This document shows, piece after piece, positions 15,495 to 23,345 of a DNA stretch of 38,877 bases (its first letter is position 1; each line of letters opens with the position of its first letter). The position numbers were made by a program, and so were the translations under genes. The notes under the pieces are model-generated. The model had not been told where the DNA came from. It made no database searches and saw only the letters and a list, made by a program, of their open reading frames with translations. This stretch comes from Bacteroidales bacterium (GTDB taxonomy: Bacteria; Bacteroidota; Bacteroidia; Bacteroidales; UBA932). Location: NCBI GenBank assembly GCA_017471045.1, contig JAFUWZ010000067.1, positions 1-38,877 on the forward strand. Reading direction: 5' to 3'.

Positions 15495-16061
15495 TTACTG
15501 CTCGTCGATGATCCGGCCCATGCTGTCCACCCGCTTCTCGAAGCGGTTCACGCCGACGACGGCGAGGATATAGGCCAGGCCGTTGGCGATGATGCCGAGG
15601 CCGATGATCGTCGAAAGGACGCCTGCGGTGACGCCGAGGTTCCTCAGGCCGAAGAAGCCAAGGACGGCGCCGCCGATGCCCAGGCACAGCAGCACCCACC
15701 ACATCGGGAAACCGACCAGCCTGTAATCGAAGCTCTGGACGGCGATGATGATACCCTCGAGCATGACCCAGATGGCGAACACTACCGGGAGGGAAACGGC
15801 CGTTCCGAGGATGTTGAACAGGAAGAAGCAGCCGAAGAAGATGTCGAGCAGGGCGCTTAGGGCACGGGTTCCGCTGTTGGGAAGGAACGCCTGCGTCCGC
15901 AGGGTGAAGACCAGCTTGGTGATACCGGCGAACAGGGTCAGGCAGCCCAGGACCCAGGCGGCGGAGACGAGGGTGATGTCGGGTTTGGCGATGCAGATGA
16001 CGCCGAGGATGATGAGGAGGAAGCCTGCGATGCAGAGCCAGATTTTAGTACTTGTTTTCAT
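15495..16061 (-). CDS. HdeD/DUF308 family membrane protein
   Basis: A 188-residue inner-membrane protein with about six hydrophobic segments in three pairs, the layout of HdeD-type DUF308 proteins implicated in acid resistance in enterobacteria. Repeated phrases such as GFLLIILGVICIAKPD and GLGIIANGLAYILAVVGV fit the family. The short cytosolic tail ends EKRVDSMGRIIDEQ. It is the first gene of the hdeD-alaX-elaA' transcript and is divergent from the cyclophilin-like lipoprotein. Its -7 box TACATTTG is at 16089-16082. The actual function in Bacteroidota is not known. Confidence 0.82.
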   Translation of the reverse strand: MKTSTKIWLCIAGFLLIILGVICIAKPDITLVSAAWVLGCLTLFAGITKLVFTLRTQAFLPNSGTRALSALLDIFFGCFFLFNILGTAVSLPVVFAIWVMLEGIIIAVQSFDYRLVGFPMWWVLLCLGIGGAVLGFFGLRNLGVTAGVLSTIIGLGIIANGLAYILAVVGVNRFEKRVDSMGRIIDEQ

Positions 16062-16081
16062 ATGTCCGTAGTTTTATCAGA

Positions 16082-16128
16082 CAAATGTACGAAAATACTG
16101 GCGTTTTTAGCTCCGTTTTGTACCTTTG
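16082..16128. promoter_or_regulatory. Divergent promoters for hdeD-like gene and lipoprotein gene
   Basis: TACATTTG on the minus strand (16089-16082) serves the gene starting at 16061. TACCTTTG on the plus strand (16121-16128) serves the one starting at 16152. The 31 bases between them could hold a shared operator, but no obvious dyad is seen. Confidence 0.65.
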
Positions 16129-16151
16129 TGTCCGTATATAACTGCAATAAC

Positions 16152-16664
16152 ATGATTCGTTCATTCGTCATCGGACTTCTGTCCACCCTGGTCCTCCCGG
16201 CCATGCTCGCCTGCGATAAACTTCCCGACCCGGGCCAGCCCCGGCAGGAGCAGAACGAAGGACAGGAGAATCAAGGCAACAACAATTCCGAAGGAACCGA
16301 TATGCCCGAGACCATCAAGATTACCGTATCCGGAGCGACGCTTCCGGTCCGGATTGAGAACAATGCCGCTACCCGCGCCCTCGTGGCCGCGCTGCGCGAG
16401 GCGCCCATCACCTATGAGGCACATGACTACGGCGGCTTCGAGAAAGTGGGGGCGCTGGGGCGTTCGCTGCCCGCGAGCGACACGCAGATCACCACCCAGG
16501 CCGGTGATGTCATCCTCTACAGCGGCGACCAGATCGTGCTGTTCTACGGCAGCAATTCCTGGAGCTACACCCGTCTGGGCAAGATGCAGTACGGGTCCCT
16601 GGATGCGTTGAAGTCGTTCCTGAAGGCGGGAGAAGGGAATATTTCCGTAACCTTGTCGTTATAG
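16152..16664 (+). CDS. Lipoprotein with cyclophilin-like domain
   Basis: A 170-residue exported lipoprotein. The signal peptide ends in LPAMLAC with the lipidated Cys at 21, followed by an acidic/Gln-rich linker (25-55). The rest (ITVSGATLPVRIENNAATRAL, AHDYGGFEKVG, AGDVILYSGDQIVLFYGSNS, YTRLG) matches the cyclophilin-like fold domain common in Bacteroidales lipoproteins and in oxidoreductase-linked small proteins. Whether it has prolyl-isomerase activity is unknown. I start at the ATG downstream of the TACCTTTG box, since upstream codons lie in the promoter. Its end overlaps the convergent gene by six bases. Confidence 0.85.
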   Translation: MIRSFVIGLLSTLVLPAMLACDKLPDPGQPRQEQNEGQENQGNNNSEGTDMPETIKITVSGATLPVRIENNAATRALVAALREAPITYEAHDYGGFEKVGALGRSLPASDTQITTQAGDVILYSGDQIVLFYGSNSWSYTRLGKMQYGSLDALKSFLKAGEGNISVTLSL

Positions 16665-17171
16665 CCGTAGCGCATTGCCGCTTGCGGACTTCGTCTTGTG
16701 CCCGGTTTCGCCGAACCGGGTATAGAAGTTCACCATCACCGTATTGGAGGAGACCTTTTCTTCCGAGGAGATCGTGTTCTCGTCCACCACGTGGAAGTAA
16801 TAGGTCTTTCCCTGCTCATACGCGCTGTCATCCTCTCCCAGCCCTCGGTTGTTCTCCCACTCCTCGTTGGTGAAGATCGTCACGGCGGCGCGGTAGATCT
16901 CGTAGTGCCAGGAGTCCAGGATATTCCCGTCCAGGTCCTTCGTATATCCGAGGCCCTTCTCCGCGAATTCCATCAGGGACTGCGGGGTGAACGGGCGGGA
17001 CTCGATGACGCCCGCCGTCCTGATCTGGACTTCGGTGAGGGTCCAGGCTCCGAGGATGTTGATCTTGTGGCCCAGGTAGTCGCGGTAATCACCGGGCTCC
17101 ATCTTTTCACAGGTGGAAGCGGTCAGGACGATGGCGGCAAGGGCCAGCAGGCAGGTAAAATGCTTTCTCAT
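16659..17171 (-). CDS. Putative exported lipoprotein, lipocalin-like
   Basis: A 170-residue secreted protein with a signal peptide ending around C21 (LTASTCEKMEPGD). The lipobox is imperfect, with Thr before Cys. The mature part begins with LGAWTLTEVQIRT and continues as beta-rich stretches (YEIYRAAVTIFTNEEWENN, KTYYFHVVDENT, TVMVNFYTRFG), resembling lipocalin-like surface proteins of Bacteroidales. No function can be given. I start at the ATG at 17171, because the upstream extension is not signal-like. No clear TAnnTTTG box precedes it. Confidence 0.7.
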   Translation of the reverse strand: MRKHFTCLLALAAIVLTASTCEKMEPGDYRDYLGHKINILGAWTLTEVQIRTAGVIESRPFTPQSLMEFAEKGLGYTKDLDGNILDSWHYEIYRAAVTIFTNEEWENNRGLGEDDSAYEQGKTYYFHVVDENTISSEEKVSSNTVMVNFYTRFGETGHKTKSASGNALRL

Positions 17172-17296
17172 GGCGGTGGGTGTTTGATCCCTTACCCAGC
17201 AAAAACACTGCCACTCACGCATTCCCGGGGCGAGGACAATGGAAAAAAGAGCTCCCTGCTTTCGGATGAGGCATTGCCGCACTATTGAAAAAATGC

Positions 17297-17304
17297 TATC
17301 TTTG
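17297..17304 (+). promoter_or_regulatory. -7 box of the repeat-protein gene
   Basis: TATCTTTG is a full TAnnTTTG match 25 bases before the ATG at 17330, with a TTG at 17274-17276 in the -33 position. Confidence 0.65.
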
Positions 17305-17329
17305 TGAAAATGGCTAGCCAACCATTATT

Positions 17330-17779
17330 ATGAAACGCATACTTCTAAGTCTTCTGTGCATGGTGAGTTTATCCGCATATGCACAACATACTGTTGTCGT
17401 CAATCCTGATGGCACTCACTCCGTCGTCATAAATAACGGGAACAGTGCAACTATAGTCAATCCTGATGGGAGTCATTCCACCGCCATATTACAACATAAC
17501 GGCAACAGCACAATTATAGTCAATCCTGATGGGACACATTCTACCGCCATACTGCATAACGGCAATATCACGACTATAGTTAATCCTAACGGGACCCATT
17601 CCACCGCCACACAGAACGGCAACGACGCAACCATAGTCAACCCTGATGGCACTCACTCCGTCTCGATAAACAACGGGAACAGAGCAACGAAAGATAACCC
17701 GAAGTGGAAAAAATGGTGGACTCGCAAATCTAAAAACAAAAAGAAAGGTTCATCCGTTAACGACCAGCCTGCAAACTAA
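17330..17779 (+). CDS. Secreted protein of five 19-21-residue strand-turn-strand repeats
   Basis: A 149-residue protein I cannot assign to a named family. A Sec signal peptide (1-19, cleaved after SAYAQ) is followed by five imperfect repeats of the form ATIVNPDGTHSTAI-x-NGN, with NPDG turns at about residues 25, 44, 65, 85 and 104. Each unit reads as a beta strand, a PDGTH turn, a second strand and an NGN turn. A very basic tail (125-140, KKWWTRKSKNKKK) closes it. DNA units are 57-63 bp long. Base composition is clearly AT-richer than the neighbours, which suggests recent transfer. The layout recalls curlin (CsgA) proteins, but Gln/Asn ladder positions are not conserved. Confidence 0.85.
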   Translation: MKRILLSLLCMVSLSAYAQHTVVVNPDGTHSVVINNGNSATIVNPDGSHSTAILQHNGNSTIIVNPDGTHSTAILHNGNITTIVNPNGTHSTATQNGNDATIVNPDGTHSVSINNGNRATKDNPKWKKWWTRKSKNKKKGSSVNDQPAN

Positions 17780-17804
17780 ATTCGAATTTAGCGTCTCAAT
17801 TACT

Positions 17805-18017
17805 ATGAAACTGGATAAAGAACAAAAAAGAGTGTTATAGGCGGTATTACCTGTCTCTCTTGGATTCGCTTTTTTCAGCCCGTTATTCTATTGGATGTTC
17901 GGCAAATTGGACTCGTGGACAGATGCTTTTCTTCTTTTCGCAGGCAACATTGTTGTGGCATCCCTTATGATTTTGTTTTATATCCTTGGGGCCAAGATTC
18001 CCAAGAAGGACGAGTAA
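17805..18017 (+). pseudogene. Small two-helix membrane protein with in-frame TAG
   Basis: The ATG at 17805 opens a frame of 70 codons that is broken by TAG at codon 12 (17838-17840) and otherwise runs to TAA at 18017. It reads MKLDKEQKRVL, stop, then AVLPVSLGFAFFSPLFYWMF, a short loop, and FAGNIVVASLMILFYILGAK with a basic tail. The two hydrophobic segments and the basic ends look like a genuine small membrane protein. It may be a pseudogene by one point mutation. A shorter product could start at the ATG near 17891, keeping one helix. It follows the repeat protein by 25 bases and shares its AT-rich composition. Confidence 0.6.
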
Positions 18018-18118
18018 ATTCCCTGTATATCGAAATGATTACACCCCGGCGGTCCAGTGACGGATTGTCGGGGTATTGGCATTGAATGTCGATGGCTCTC
18101 GTTTTTCAAAAAAAATGC

Positions 18119-18166
18119 TACCTTTGCACCCGCGAAAAGGCTCTTTTCGCAGCTTGGTAGAGCTGC
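18119..18166 (+). promoter_or_regulatory. Promoter and structured leader of MFS gene
   Basis: TACCTTTG at 18119-18126 starts a leader of about 65 bases. It holds an 8-bp hairpin (18132-18139 with 18143-18150) directly followed by a 6-bp hairpin (18149-18154 with 18161-18166). The two share two bases, so they compete. A T-rich run (18177-18195) follows before the ATG. Confidence 0.6.
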
Positions 18167-18196
18167 AATCTCCACTGTTTTTTAATTTTTGTTTTT

Positions 18197-19321
18197 ATGA
18201 AAAAGAGATTGCTGTATACCATTCTCTCCATCAGTTTGCTCACCGTCATGGCGGGTGCCGCCATCGCCCCGGCACTGGGCGTCATAAGCGCCCATTTTGC
18301 TGGCAGGAATCCACTGCTCATCCAACTCATCGTCAGCCTTCCGGCACTGTTTATCATCCTCACGAACCTGGTATTTCCCTGGCTATGCCGACTGATGAAA
18401 ACCCGTACCTTGGCGCTGACGGGACTTGCCTTATATGTGCTTTCCGGGGCTGGGGCTTTCTTTGTCGATGATATCCGGGTGCTGCTGGTATTCCGTGCCC
18501 TGATGGGCGTGAGCGTCGGGATGATCATGCCGCTCTCGACCGGACTCCTGGCCTATTACTTCCCGCCGGAAGAACAGGCGGGCCTGATGGGCCTTTCGGC
18601 CGCCATGAACCAGATGGGTGGCGTCGTCGCTACTTTCCTGGCCGGGATGCTGGCCGGCATCAGCTGGAACTATGCCTTCCTGGTTTATCTGCTGGGGCTT
18701 ATCGCCGTTATCCTTGTGGCTCTGTTCCTGCCCAATGAGCGGCTGTCCGGGCGCGGGGGAGTATCGCTGTCATTGCTCAAGCGCTTCCATCCGTCCGTGG
18801 TGGGCATGTTCCTGGTGATGGTCCTCTTCTTCATCTATCCGACCAACTTTGCCCTGACGGCCTCCGGAACCCTTTCCGAAATGGGCGTAACGCTAACGAT
18901 GGTGGGACTGGACGTGGTCGCTTTTCTGGTCGGTCTTTGCTTCGGATTCCTGATGAAGCGTTTTGCCGCGCAGATGAAGTACGTCGCGCCGCTGGGATTT
19001 GCCGCCGGTTATCTGTGCCTGGCAACCGGGAGCGGCCTTGTCTGGCTCTTGCTTGGATCGGCCTTCATCGGTGTCGCAAACGGAATCGGTGTCCCGTACC
19101 TCAATACCATCGGTAGTGTAAAAGCAGGCAAGGAAGCCGCTACGACGGTAATGCCGCTGCTGTCCGCAGCTCTTTATCTGGGGCAGTTCCTGTCGCCGCT
19201 GATCGTGTCGCCGATTGCCTCCGCCACAGGGATCTCACCCTATTTCGTGGGCTTGGGGATTGCCGTCCTGTATCTGTTGCAGGCCGTCCTTACCCGTAAA
19301 AAACAGATGCTTCCGAAGTGA
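18197..19321 (+). CDS. MFS transporter
   Basis: Inner-membrane major facilitator protein of 374 residues with about 12 hydrophobic segments. The first helix MKKRLLYTILSISLLTVMAG, the loop after helix 2 and the motif region FRALMGVSVGMIMPLSTGLLA fit the drug/metabolite efflux branch. The N-half ends near 175 (LFLPNERLSGRGG) and the C-half begins at SVVGMFLVMVLFF. The substrate is unknown. The structured leader before it suggests regulated expression, for example attenuation. The short gap to the next gene holds a new promoter, so it is probably monocistronic. Confidence 0.88.
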   Translation: MKKRLLYTILSISLLTVMAGAAIAPALGVISAHFAGRNPLLIQLIVSLPALFIILTNLVFPWLCRLMKTRTLALTGLALYVLSGAGAFFVDDIRVLLVFRALMGVSVGMIMPLSTGLLAYYFPPEEQAGLMGLSAAMNQMGGVVATFLAGMLAGISWNYAFLVYLLGLIAVILVALFLPNERLSGRGGVSLSLLKRFHPSVVGMFLVMVLFFIYPTNFALTASGTLSEMGVTLTMVGLDVVAFLVGLCFGFLMKRFAAQMKYVAPLGFAAGYLCLATGSGLVWLLLGSAFIGVANGIGVPYLNTIGSVKAGKEAATTVMPLLSAALYLGQFLSPLIVSPIASATGISPYFVGLGIAVLYLLQAVLTRKKQMLPK

Positions 19322-19329
19322 TTATTTCG

Positions 19330-19337
19330 TATATTTG
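19330..19337 (+). promoter_or_regulatory. -7 box of tannase-like gene
   Basis: TATATTTG, a full match to TAnnTTTG, lies 26 bases before the ATG at 19364 and just after the MFS stop. Confidence 0.6.
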
Positions 19338-19363
19338 TAAGGAATAACTTCAATGTTCAACCC

Positions 19364-20899
19364 ATGATTAAGGTAGTCATCCCATTCTTCTCCCTGATCC
19401 TTACCGCTGCCTGCAGCGCCTCCGTCCCTGCAGACGGGCTCGTCTTTGACCCCTCTTCCGGAAAGGCAGGCAGCATCGAACTCCCTACCGGGAAAACCGT
19501 GAATTATACGGCCTACGAGAAATTGTATTTTGTGACGAACGTAGAGGATCCGACGTACCAGTATATGAATGTCTATGTACCGGAAGGGGCCACCCAGAAG
19601 ACCCCCATTTTCCTGCGCACTTATGTCGGCGGATACATGGCGTCGGAGGCCGCCGCACCGCAGGCTGGCGATGCTTCCGGGCGAGCGCTGGCCGAAGGGT
19701 ATGTCGTGGCAATCCCCGGCAGCCGCGGCCGTAACTCCAAGGTGGGGGAGACCTGGACCGGACGGGCTCCGGCAGCCATCCTGGACCTCAAGGCGGCGAT
19801 CCGCTACCTGCGTCATTTCGACAGGCAGATGCCTGGCGATGCGGAGCGGATCATTACCGACGGCACCAGCGCCGGCGGCGCGATGTCTGCCCTGATGGGT
19901 GCTACGGGCAATTATCCTGATTATGAACCGCTGCTGGATGCGATGGGAGCGGCGAAGGAACGGGACGATGTCTTCGCATCCGTCTGCTTCTGCCCCATCA
20001 TCGACCTGGAGCACGCCGATATGGCTTATGAGTGGCTGTTCAAGGACACCGACAGCCGTATGGCCGGAAGCGAGGAGCAGCAGAAGGTATCGGCCGAACT
20101 CGCCGCCCAGTTTCCGGCTTACCTGGCCGGTTTGAATCTGCATAAGGCCGATGGCACTCCGCTCACTGGAGATAACTTCCTGAATTATATCAAGGAGTTG
20201 CTCATCGCATCGGCCCAGAAGGCCAAGAATGCGGGAGCGGATATCTCAGTAGACCTGGGCTTCAAGTTCAACAATGAGACCATGGGACGTTTTGCCGCTC
20301 CAGTTAACGGTGGAATGCCTGGAGGTGGCCGTCCGGACGGAATGCCGTCGTCCTTCAATCAGGGGAACCGCCCTGTCGGACAAGGAGGCAATATGCCGAT
20401 GATGCGTATGGGTGGCGGACGTGTGGGTGAATATATCACGGACCTGGACATGCCTACATATCTGAACTATGTCGTCAGCACGCAACCTCTGAAGGGTGTT
20501 CCGTCCTTCGATTCAAAGGGGGTCCTGGACAGCCGAGCTTCCGGCGAGAACGAGGAGTTTGGCGATGCGAAAGGCTCATCCGTGAACTTTACGGAATACA
20601 GTGCCGCCGTCAACGGCGTATCACTCGGCGATGACATCAAGCATAATGTTTTCTTGATGAATCCGATGAATTTCGTGGGCAATCCCAAGGCAACCAATGC
20701 GCCGCATTGGTATGTTCGTCACGGTTCACGTGACCGCGACACGTCTTTCCCAGTGCCGGTCGCTTTCGCTACCAAACTGGAGAACGCCGGTCTGGACGTT
20801 GATTTCCTCCTGGCCTGGAACCGCCCCCATAGCGGAGACTATGCCTTGGATGAGGTTTTTGACTGGATCAGACAGATAACGAACCGGAATTCCAATTAG
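19364..20899 (+). CDS. Tannase-like (subtype B) lipoprotein esterase
   Basis: Exported alpha/beta hydrolase of 511 residues, probably releasing gallate or similar aromatic acids from plant esters. A lipoprotein signal ends at C17 (LTAAC). The nucleophile elbow is GTSAGG with S169. Candidate acid residues are D457/D459 in HGSRDRDTS, and the histidine is H489 in NRPHSGDY. The overall pattern (YMNVYVPEG, GYVVAIPGSRGR, LKAAIRYLRHF, SAGGAMSALMGATGN) agrees with bacterial subtype B tannases. A Gly/Met/Pro/Gln-rich stretch of about 40 residues (about 313-352) interrupts the lid region. The next gene follows after 15 bases, so they may be co-transcribed. Confidence 0.78.
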   Translation: MIKVVIPFFSLILTAACSASVPADGLVFDPSSGKAGSIELPTGKTVNYTAYEKLYFVTNVEDPTYQYMNVYVPEGATQKTPIFLRTYVGGYMASEAAAPQAGDASGRALAEGYVVAIPGSRGRNSKVGETWTGRAPAAILDLKAAIRYLRHFDRQMPGDAERIITDGTSAGGAMSALMGATGNYPDYEPLLDAMGAAKERDDVFASVCFCPIIDLEHADMAYEWLFKDTDSRMAGSEEQQKVSAELAAQFPAYLAGLNLHKADGTPLTGDNFLNYIKELLIASAQKAKNAGADISVDLGFKFNNETMGRFAAPVNGGMPGGGRPDGMPSSFNQGNRPVGQGGNMPMMRMGGGRVGEYITDLDMPTYLNYVVSTQPLKGVPSFDSKGVLDSRASGENEEFGDAKGSSVNFTEYSAAVNGVSLGDDIKHNVFLMNPMNFVGNPKATNAPHWYVRHGSRDRDTSFPVPVAFATKLENAGLDVDFLLAWNRPHSGDYALDEVFDWIRQITNRNSN

Positions 20900-20914
20900 T
20901 CAGTCTGAACACCG

Positions 20915-22123
20915 ATGACGATCACCCTTCATACCTGGAGCACATCAGACAAGCCGGCGCTGATGGCGCTATGCAATGCCGTGGACAGGACTTTCCTGTC
21001 TGACCGGATGCCGTATCCTTATACGGAGGCCGATGCGGACTGGTGGCTCGGGATGGTTGCGGAGAATGACGGGAAGGAGGGCATTTGGCGGTCCATTTGG
21101 GCCGACGGCGACCTTGTCGGCAGCATCTCCGTCGAGCGGAAGGCCGAAGTTGACAAGGCCGTCGGGGAAATCGGCTATATGATACTGACGCCATTTTGGA
21201 CGCAGGGGATCGGTACGGAGGCGGTAAGGCAGGTCTGCGGGATCGCCTTCCGGGAACTGGCACTTGACAGGATTGTCGGCCAGGTGTTCCCGGAGAATGT
21301 GGCGTCCGGGCGGGTGCTGGAGAAAAATGGCTTCCGACAGGAAGGAACAATTGCGGGAAAAGTGATTAAAAGCGGCATGGCGCGGGATGTGAAAATGTAT
21401 CGCAAAGACCCGTCCGAGCCTGCGTTTACGCATCACTATATCGAAGCGGGCAACGGATTCCCGCTGATTCTGCTGCACGGCAACGGGGAGGATCTCAACT
21501 ACTTTGAGCATCAGATGAAGCCACTGGCGGCGCACTTCCGGGTGATCGCCTTGGATACGCGGGGGCACGGGAAGAGTCCTCGCGGCGACGCTCCGTTCAG
21601 CATCCGGCAGTTCGCGGATGACCTGCTGGCGTTTATGGATAGGCGCGGTATTCAGAAAGCACATCTGCTGGGCTTCTCCGACGGTGGGAACATTGCCATG
21701 GTGTTTGCGTTGGCCCATCCCGAACGAGTCGGGAAACTGATTCTCAACGGGGCCAACCTCGATGCGTCGGGCGTGAAGCGCAGCGTTCAGATCCCGATCG
21801 AGATAGGCTACCGGATCGCAAAGCTTTTTGCGCGGAGAAGTCCCGAGGCCAGGAGGAATGCCGAGATGCTGGGACTGATGGTCAACGATCCCAATGTGCG
21901 GCCGGAAGAGTTGTCGCGGATCCAGGCTCCGACCCTGGTGATCGCAGGCACCAGGGATATGATCAAGGAGGCGCATACCCGCCTGATCGCCCGGTCTATC
22001 CCCGGCGCCCAGCTCGTCATCCTGGAAGGTGATCACTTCGTGGCCAATAGGCATCCCGGAGCGTTCAATGAAGCCGTGATACGCTTCTTGTCGCCGTCAT
22101 CCGGGGAGATCAGTCGAACGTGA
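20915..22123 (+). CDS. GNAT acetyltransferase fused to alpha/beta hydrolase
   Basis: A 402-residue two-domain protein. Residues 1-165 form a GNAT N-acetyltransferase of the RimJ/RimL type, with the acetyl-CoA loop in TPFWTQGIGTEAV (92-104) and the C-terminal ENVASGRVLEKNGF. After a short linker, residues 172-395 form an alpha/beta hydrolase. Its oxyanion loop is HGNGED, the nucleophile is S255 in GFSDGG, the acid is near D348 and the histidine is H374 in GDHFVAN. Both halves look complete. The fusion gives one polypeptide for two activities, and no substrate can be inferred. Its 3' end overlaps greA by 14 bases, convergent. Confidence 0.85.
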   Translation: MTITLHTWSTSDKPALMALCNAVDRTFLSDRMPYPYTEADADWWLGMVAENDGKEGIWRSIWADGDLVGSISVERKAEVDKAVGEIGYMILTPFWTQGIGTEAVRQVCGIAFRELALDRIVGQVFPENVASGRVLEKNGFRQEGTIAGKVIKSGMARDVKMYRKDPSEPAFTHHYIEAGNGFPLILLHGNGEDLNYFEHQMKPLAAHFRVIALDTRGHGKSPRGDAPFSIRQFADDLLAFMDRRGIQKAHLLGFSDGGNIAMVFALAHPERVGKLILNGANLDASGVKRSVQIPIEIGYRIAKLFARRSPEARRNAEMLGLMVNDPNVRPEELSRIQAPTLVIAGTRDMIKEAHTRLIARSIPGAQLVILEGDHFVANRHPGAFNEAVIRFLSPSSGEISRT

Positions 22124-22577
22124 TGCTTTCGATTCTCAGGCGCAGGGTCCCGGAGGGGACCTGAGCCTCGGCGATCTCGCCGACCTTCTTGCCCATCAGG
22201 GCGGCACCGATCGGGGATTTCAACGAGATCTTGCCGGCCGCGATGTCCATCTCGTGGGGGCTGACGATCTTGAATTCCCTGCGGACATTTGTCGCGAGGT
22301 TCGTGAATACGACCCGGCTCAGGAGGGATACCTTGTCTTTGGGGAGGGCGTCGGTGTCTATCACGCGCGAGTGCTCCAGCACCTTTTGCAGGAAGCGGAT
22401 CCGGCTGATGGTCTTCGCCTGGATCCGCCGGGCCTCACGGTATCCCGCATTGTCGCTCCGGTCTCCCTGGGCGCTGGCTTCCGCGAGGTCTTCCGTCACT
22501 TTGGGATAGACTTCGCCGATCAAATGCTTCAACTCAGCTGAGAGTTCGTCGTATCGTTGCTTTGACAGGTATTCCAT
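22110..22577 (-). CDS. greA: GreA/GreB-family transcription elongation factor
   Basis: Cleavage factor that rescues backtracked RNA polymerase. It has 155 residues, the usual length. The N-terminal coiled coil carries LSAELKHLIGEVYPKVTEDL and the basin motif ASAQGDRSDNAGYREA, whose two acidic residues at the tip act at the polymerase active site. The C-terminal FKBP-like domain has SPIGAALMGKKVGEIAEAQVP. I use greA as the general name; GreB cannot be excluded. A TAAATTTG box ends only four bases before the ATG, so the mRNA is probably leaderless. Confidence 0.9.
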   Translation of the reverse strand: MEYLSKQRYDELSAELKHLIGEVYPKVTEDLAEASAQGDRSDNAGYREARRIQAKTISRIRFLQKVLEHSRVIDTDALPKDKVSLLSRVVFTNLATNVRREFKIVSPHEMDIAAGKISLKSPIGAALMGKKVGEIAEAQVPSGTLRLRIESITFD

Positions 22578-22581
22578 GGCT

Positions 22582-22589
22582 CAAATTTA
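22582..22589 (-). promoter_or_regulatory. greA -7 box, leaderless arrangement
   Basis: TAAATTTG on the minus strand, then four bases (AGCC), then the greA ATG at 22577. Transcription should begin at about the start codon. Confidence 0.65.
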
Positions 22590-22669
22590 CGCATTTTCCA
22601 GCGAAACATGCTGGTGCACCGGCCGAAAATCGCTACCTTCGGGAATCGAAAAAAAGGAAAACGGAACCC

Positions 22670-22921
22670 ATGGTCATCAACGGATATTGCAAGGACTGCC
22701 AGATCAGAAGGAATATCAACAAATACCCCGCGACGGCTTCAGCTGATCAGATCGCTGACTATCAGCGCGGAGTGCGGGACATCATCGCCCATTGCGAGGG
22801 CCTCAGCGGCTGCGGCCTGAATATCTTCTACCTGTTCCTGTGCAAGTGCGATGCGTTCATGCAGCGCTTCCACGTGGCTCAGTTCACCGGCGTCATGACC
22901 CGGGAATGCAAGGAATTTTGA
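22670..22921 (+). CDS. Small cysteine-containing protein, unknown
   Basis: An 83-residue cytosolic protein that I do not recognise. It begins MVINGYCKDCQIRRNINKYP with a CxxC pair, then has a helical part ADYQRGVRDIIAHCEGLSGC and a hydrophobic cysteine-bearing end LNIFYLFLCKCDAF. Seven cysteines in 83 residues suggest metal or disulfide binding. A TACCTTCG box (22634-22641) precedes the ATG. Coding status rests on the start, promoter and unbroken frame only. Confidence 0.5.
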   Translation: MVINGYCKDCQIRRNINKYPATASADQIADYQRGVRDIIAHCEGLSGCGLNIFYLFLCKCDAFMQRFHVAQFTGVMTRECKEF

Positions 22922-22952
22922 TAAGCGATAAACCTTGCGTACTTTCGTGGAT

Positions 22953-23330
22953 ATGGAAGATTTTTTGATATTCAATACCCTGGGCGACCAAGGGTTATGT
23001 GTATATCAAGACCCATCCGGTCTTCCATCTGGAGGCCGACGAATGGGAGATCATCGAATCGGCCATCTGCCAGAAGATCACCGGCAAGAGCGCCCTGCAC
23101 TGGATAGAGTATTATGCCGTCCATGAGATCCTGCTGCTGTTGAATAATCCGGCCCTGACCCTCACGGAAGTCACGGACCGGATGCATTTCCCGGCTCCGC
23201 CGATGCTCACACGCTATCCTTCCGTCCTGTCGCCAGCACGGCATCGGCGGATCATCGGCACGCATTCGGCGTCGACTTCCAGCGGATGATCTACGAAGTC
23301 CAGCTTTTCCCTTCGCGCATCATCCTCTGA
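22953..23330 (+). pseudogene. Degraded AraC-family regulator
   Basis: Three reading frames carry pieces of one regulator. MEDFLIFNTLGD begins at 22953 after a TACTTTCG box. A +1 shift near 22990 then leads into GYVYIKTHPVFHLEADEWEI and the helix-turn-helix EILLLLNNPALTLTEVTDRMHF (to about 23210). A further shift or deletion leads to FGVDFQRMIYEVQLFPSRII and a TGA at 23330. The second HTH helix and the conserved FKR..G..P..YR end are lost. It is broken in at least two places and is not expected to bind DNA. Confidence 0.6.
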
Positions 23331-23345
23331 ATTCCAACTCCAGGA

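Noticed and set aside
17401-17700. CRISPR-like array in the 57-63-bp repeats
   Set aside because: The repeats are in frame, unequal in length, code for protein and have no spacer structure.
17838-17840. Recoded TAG (pyrrolysine or altered code)
   Set aside because: TAG is used as a normal stop elsewhere in the window (for example argS), and no recoding machinery is seen; mutation or sequencing error is simpler.
18145-18170. tRNA-like D-arm sequence in the MFS leader
   Set aside because: No acceptor, anticodon or T arm can be formed, so it is treated as a leader hairpin only.
22999-23289. GTG-started 96-codon gene in the AraC-like region
   Set aside because: It contains only the middle of the regulator and ends in non-homologous sequence, so it is treated as part of a pseudogene.
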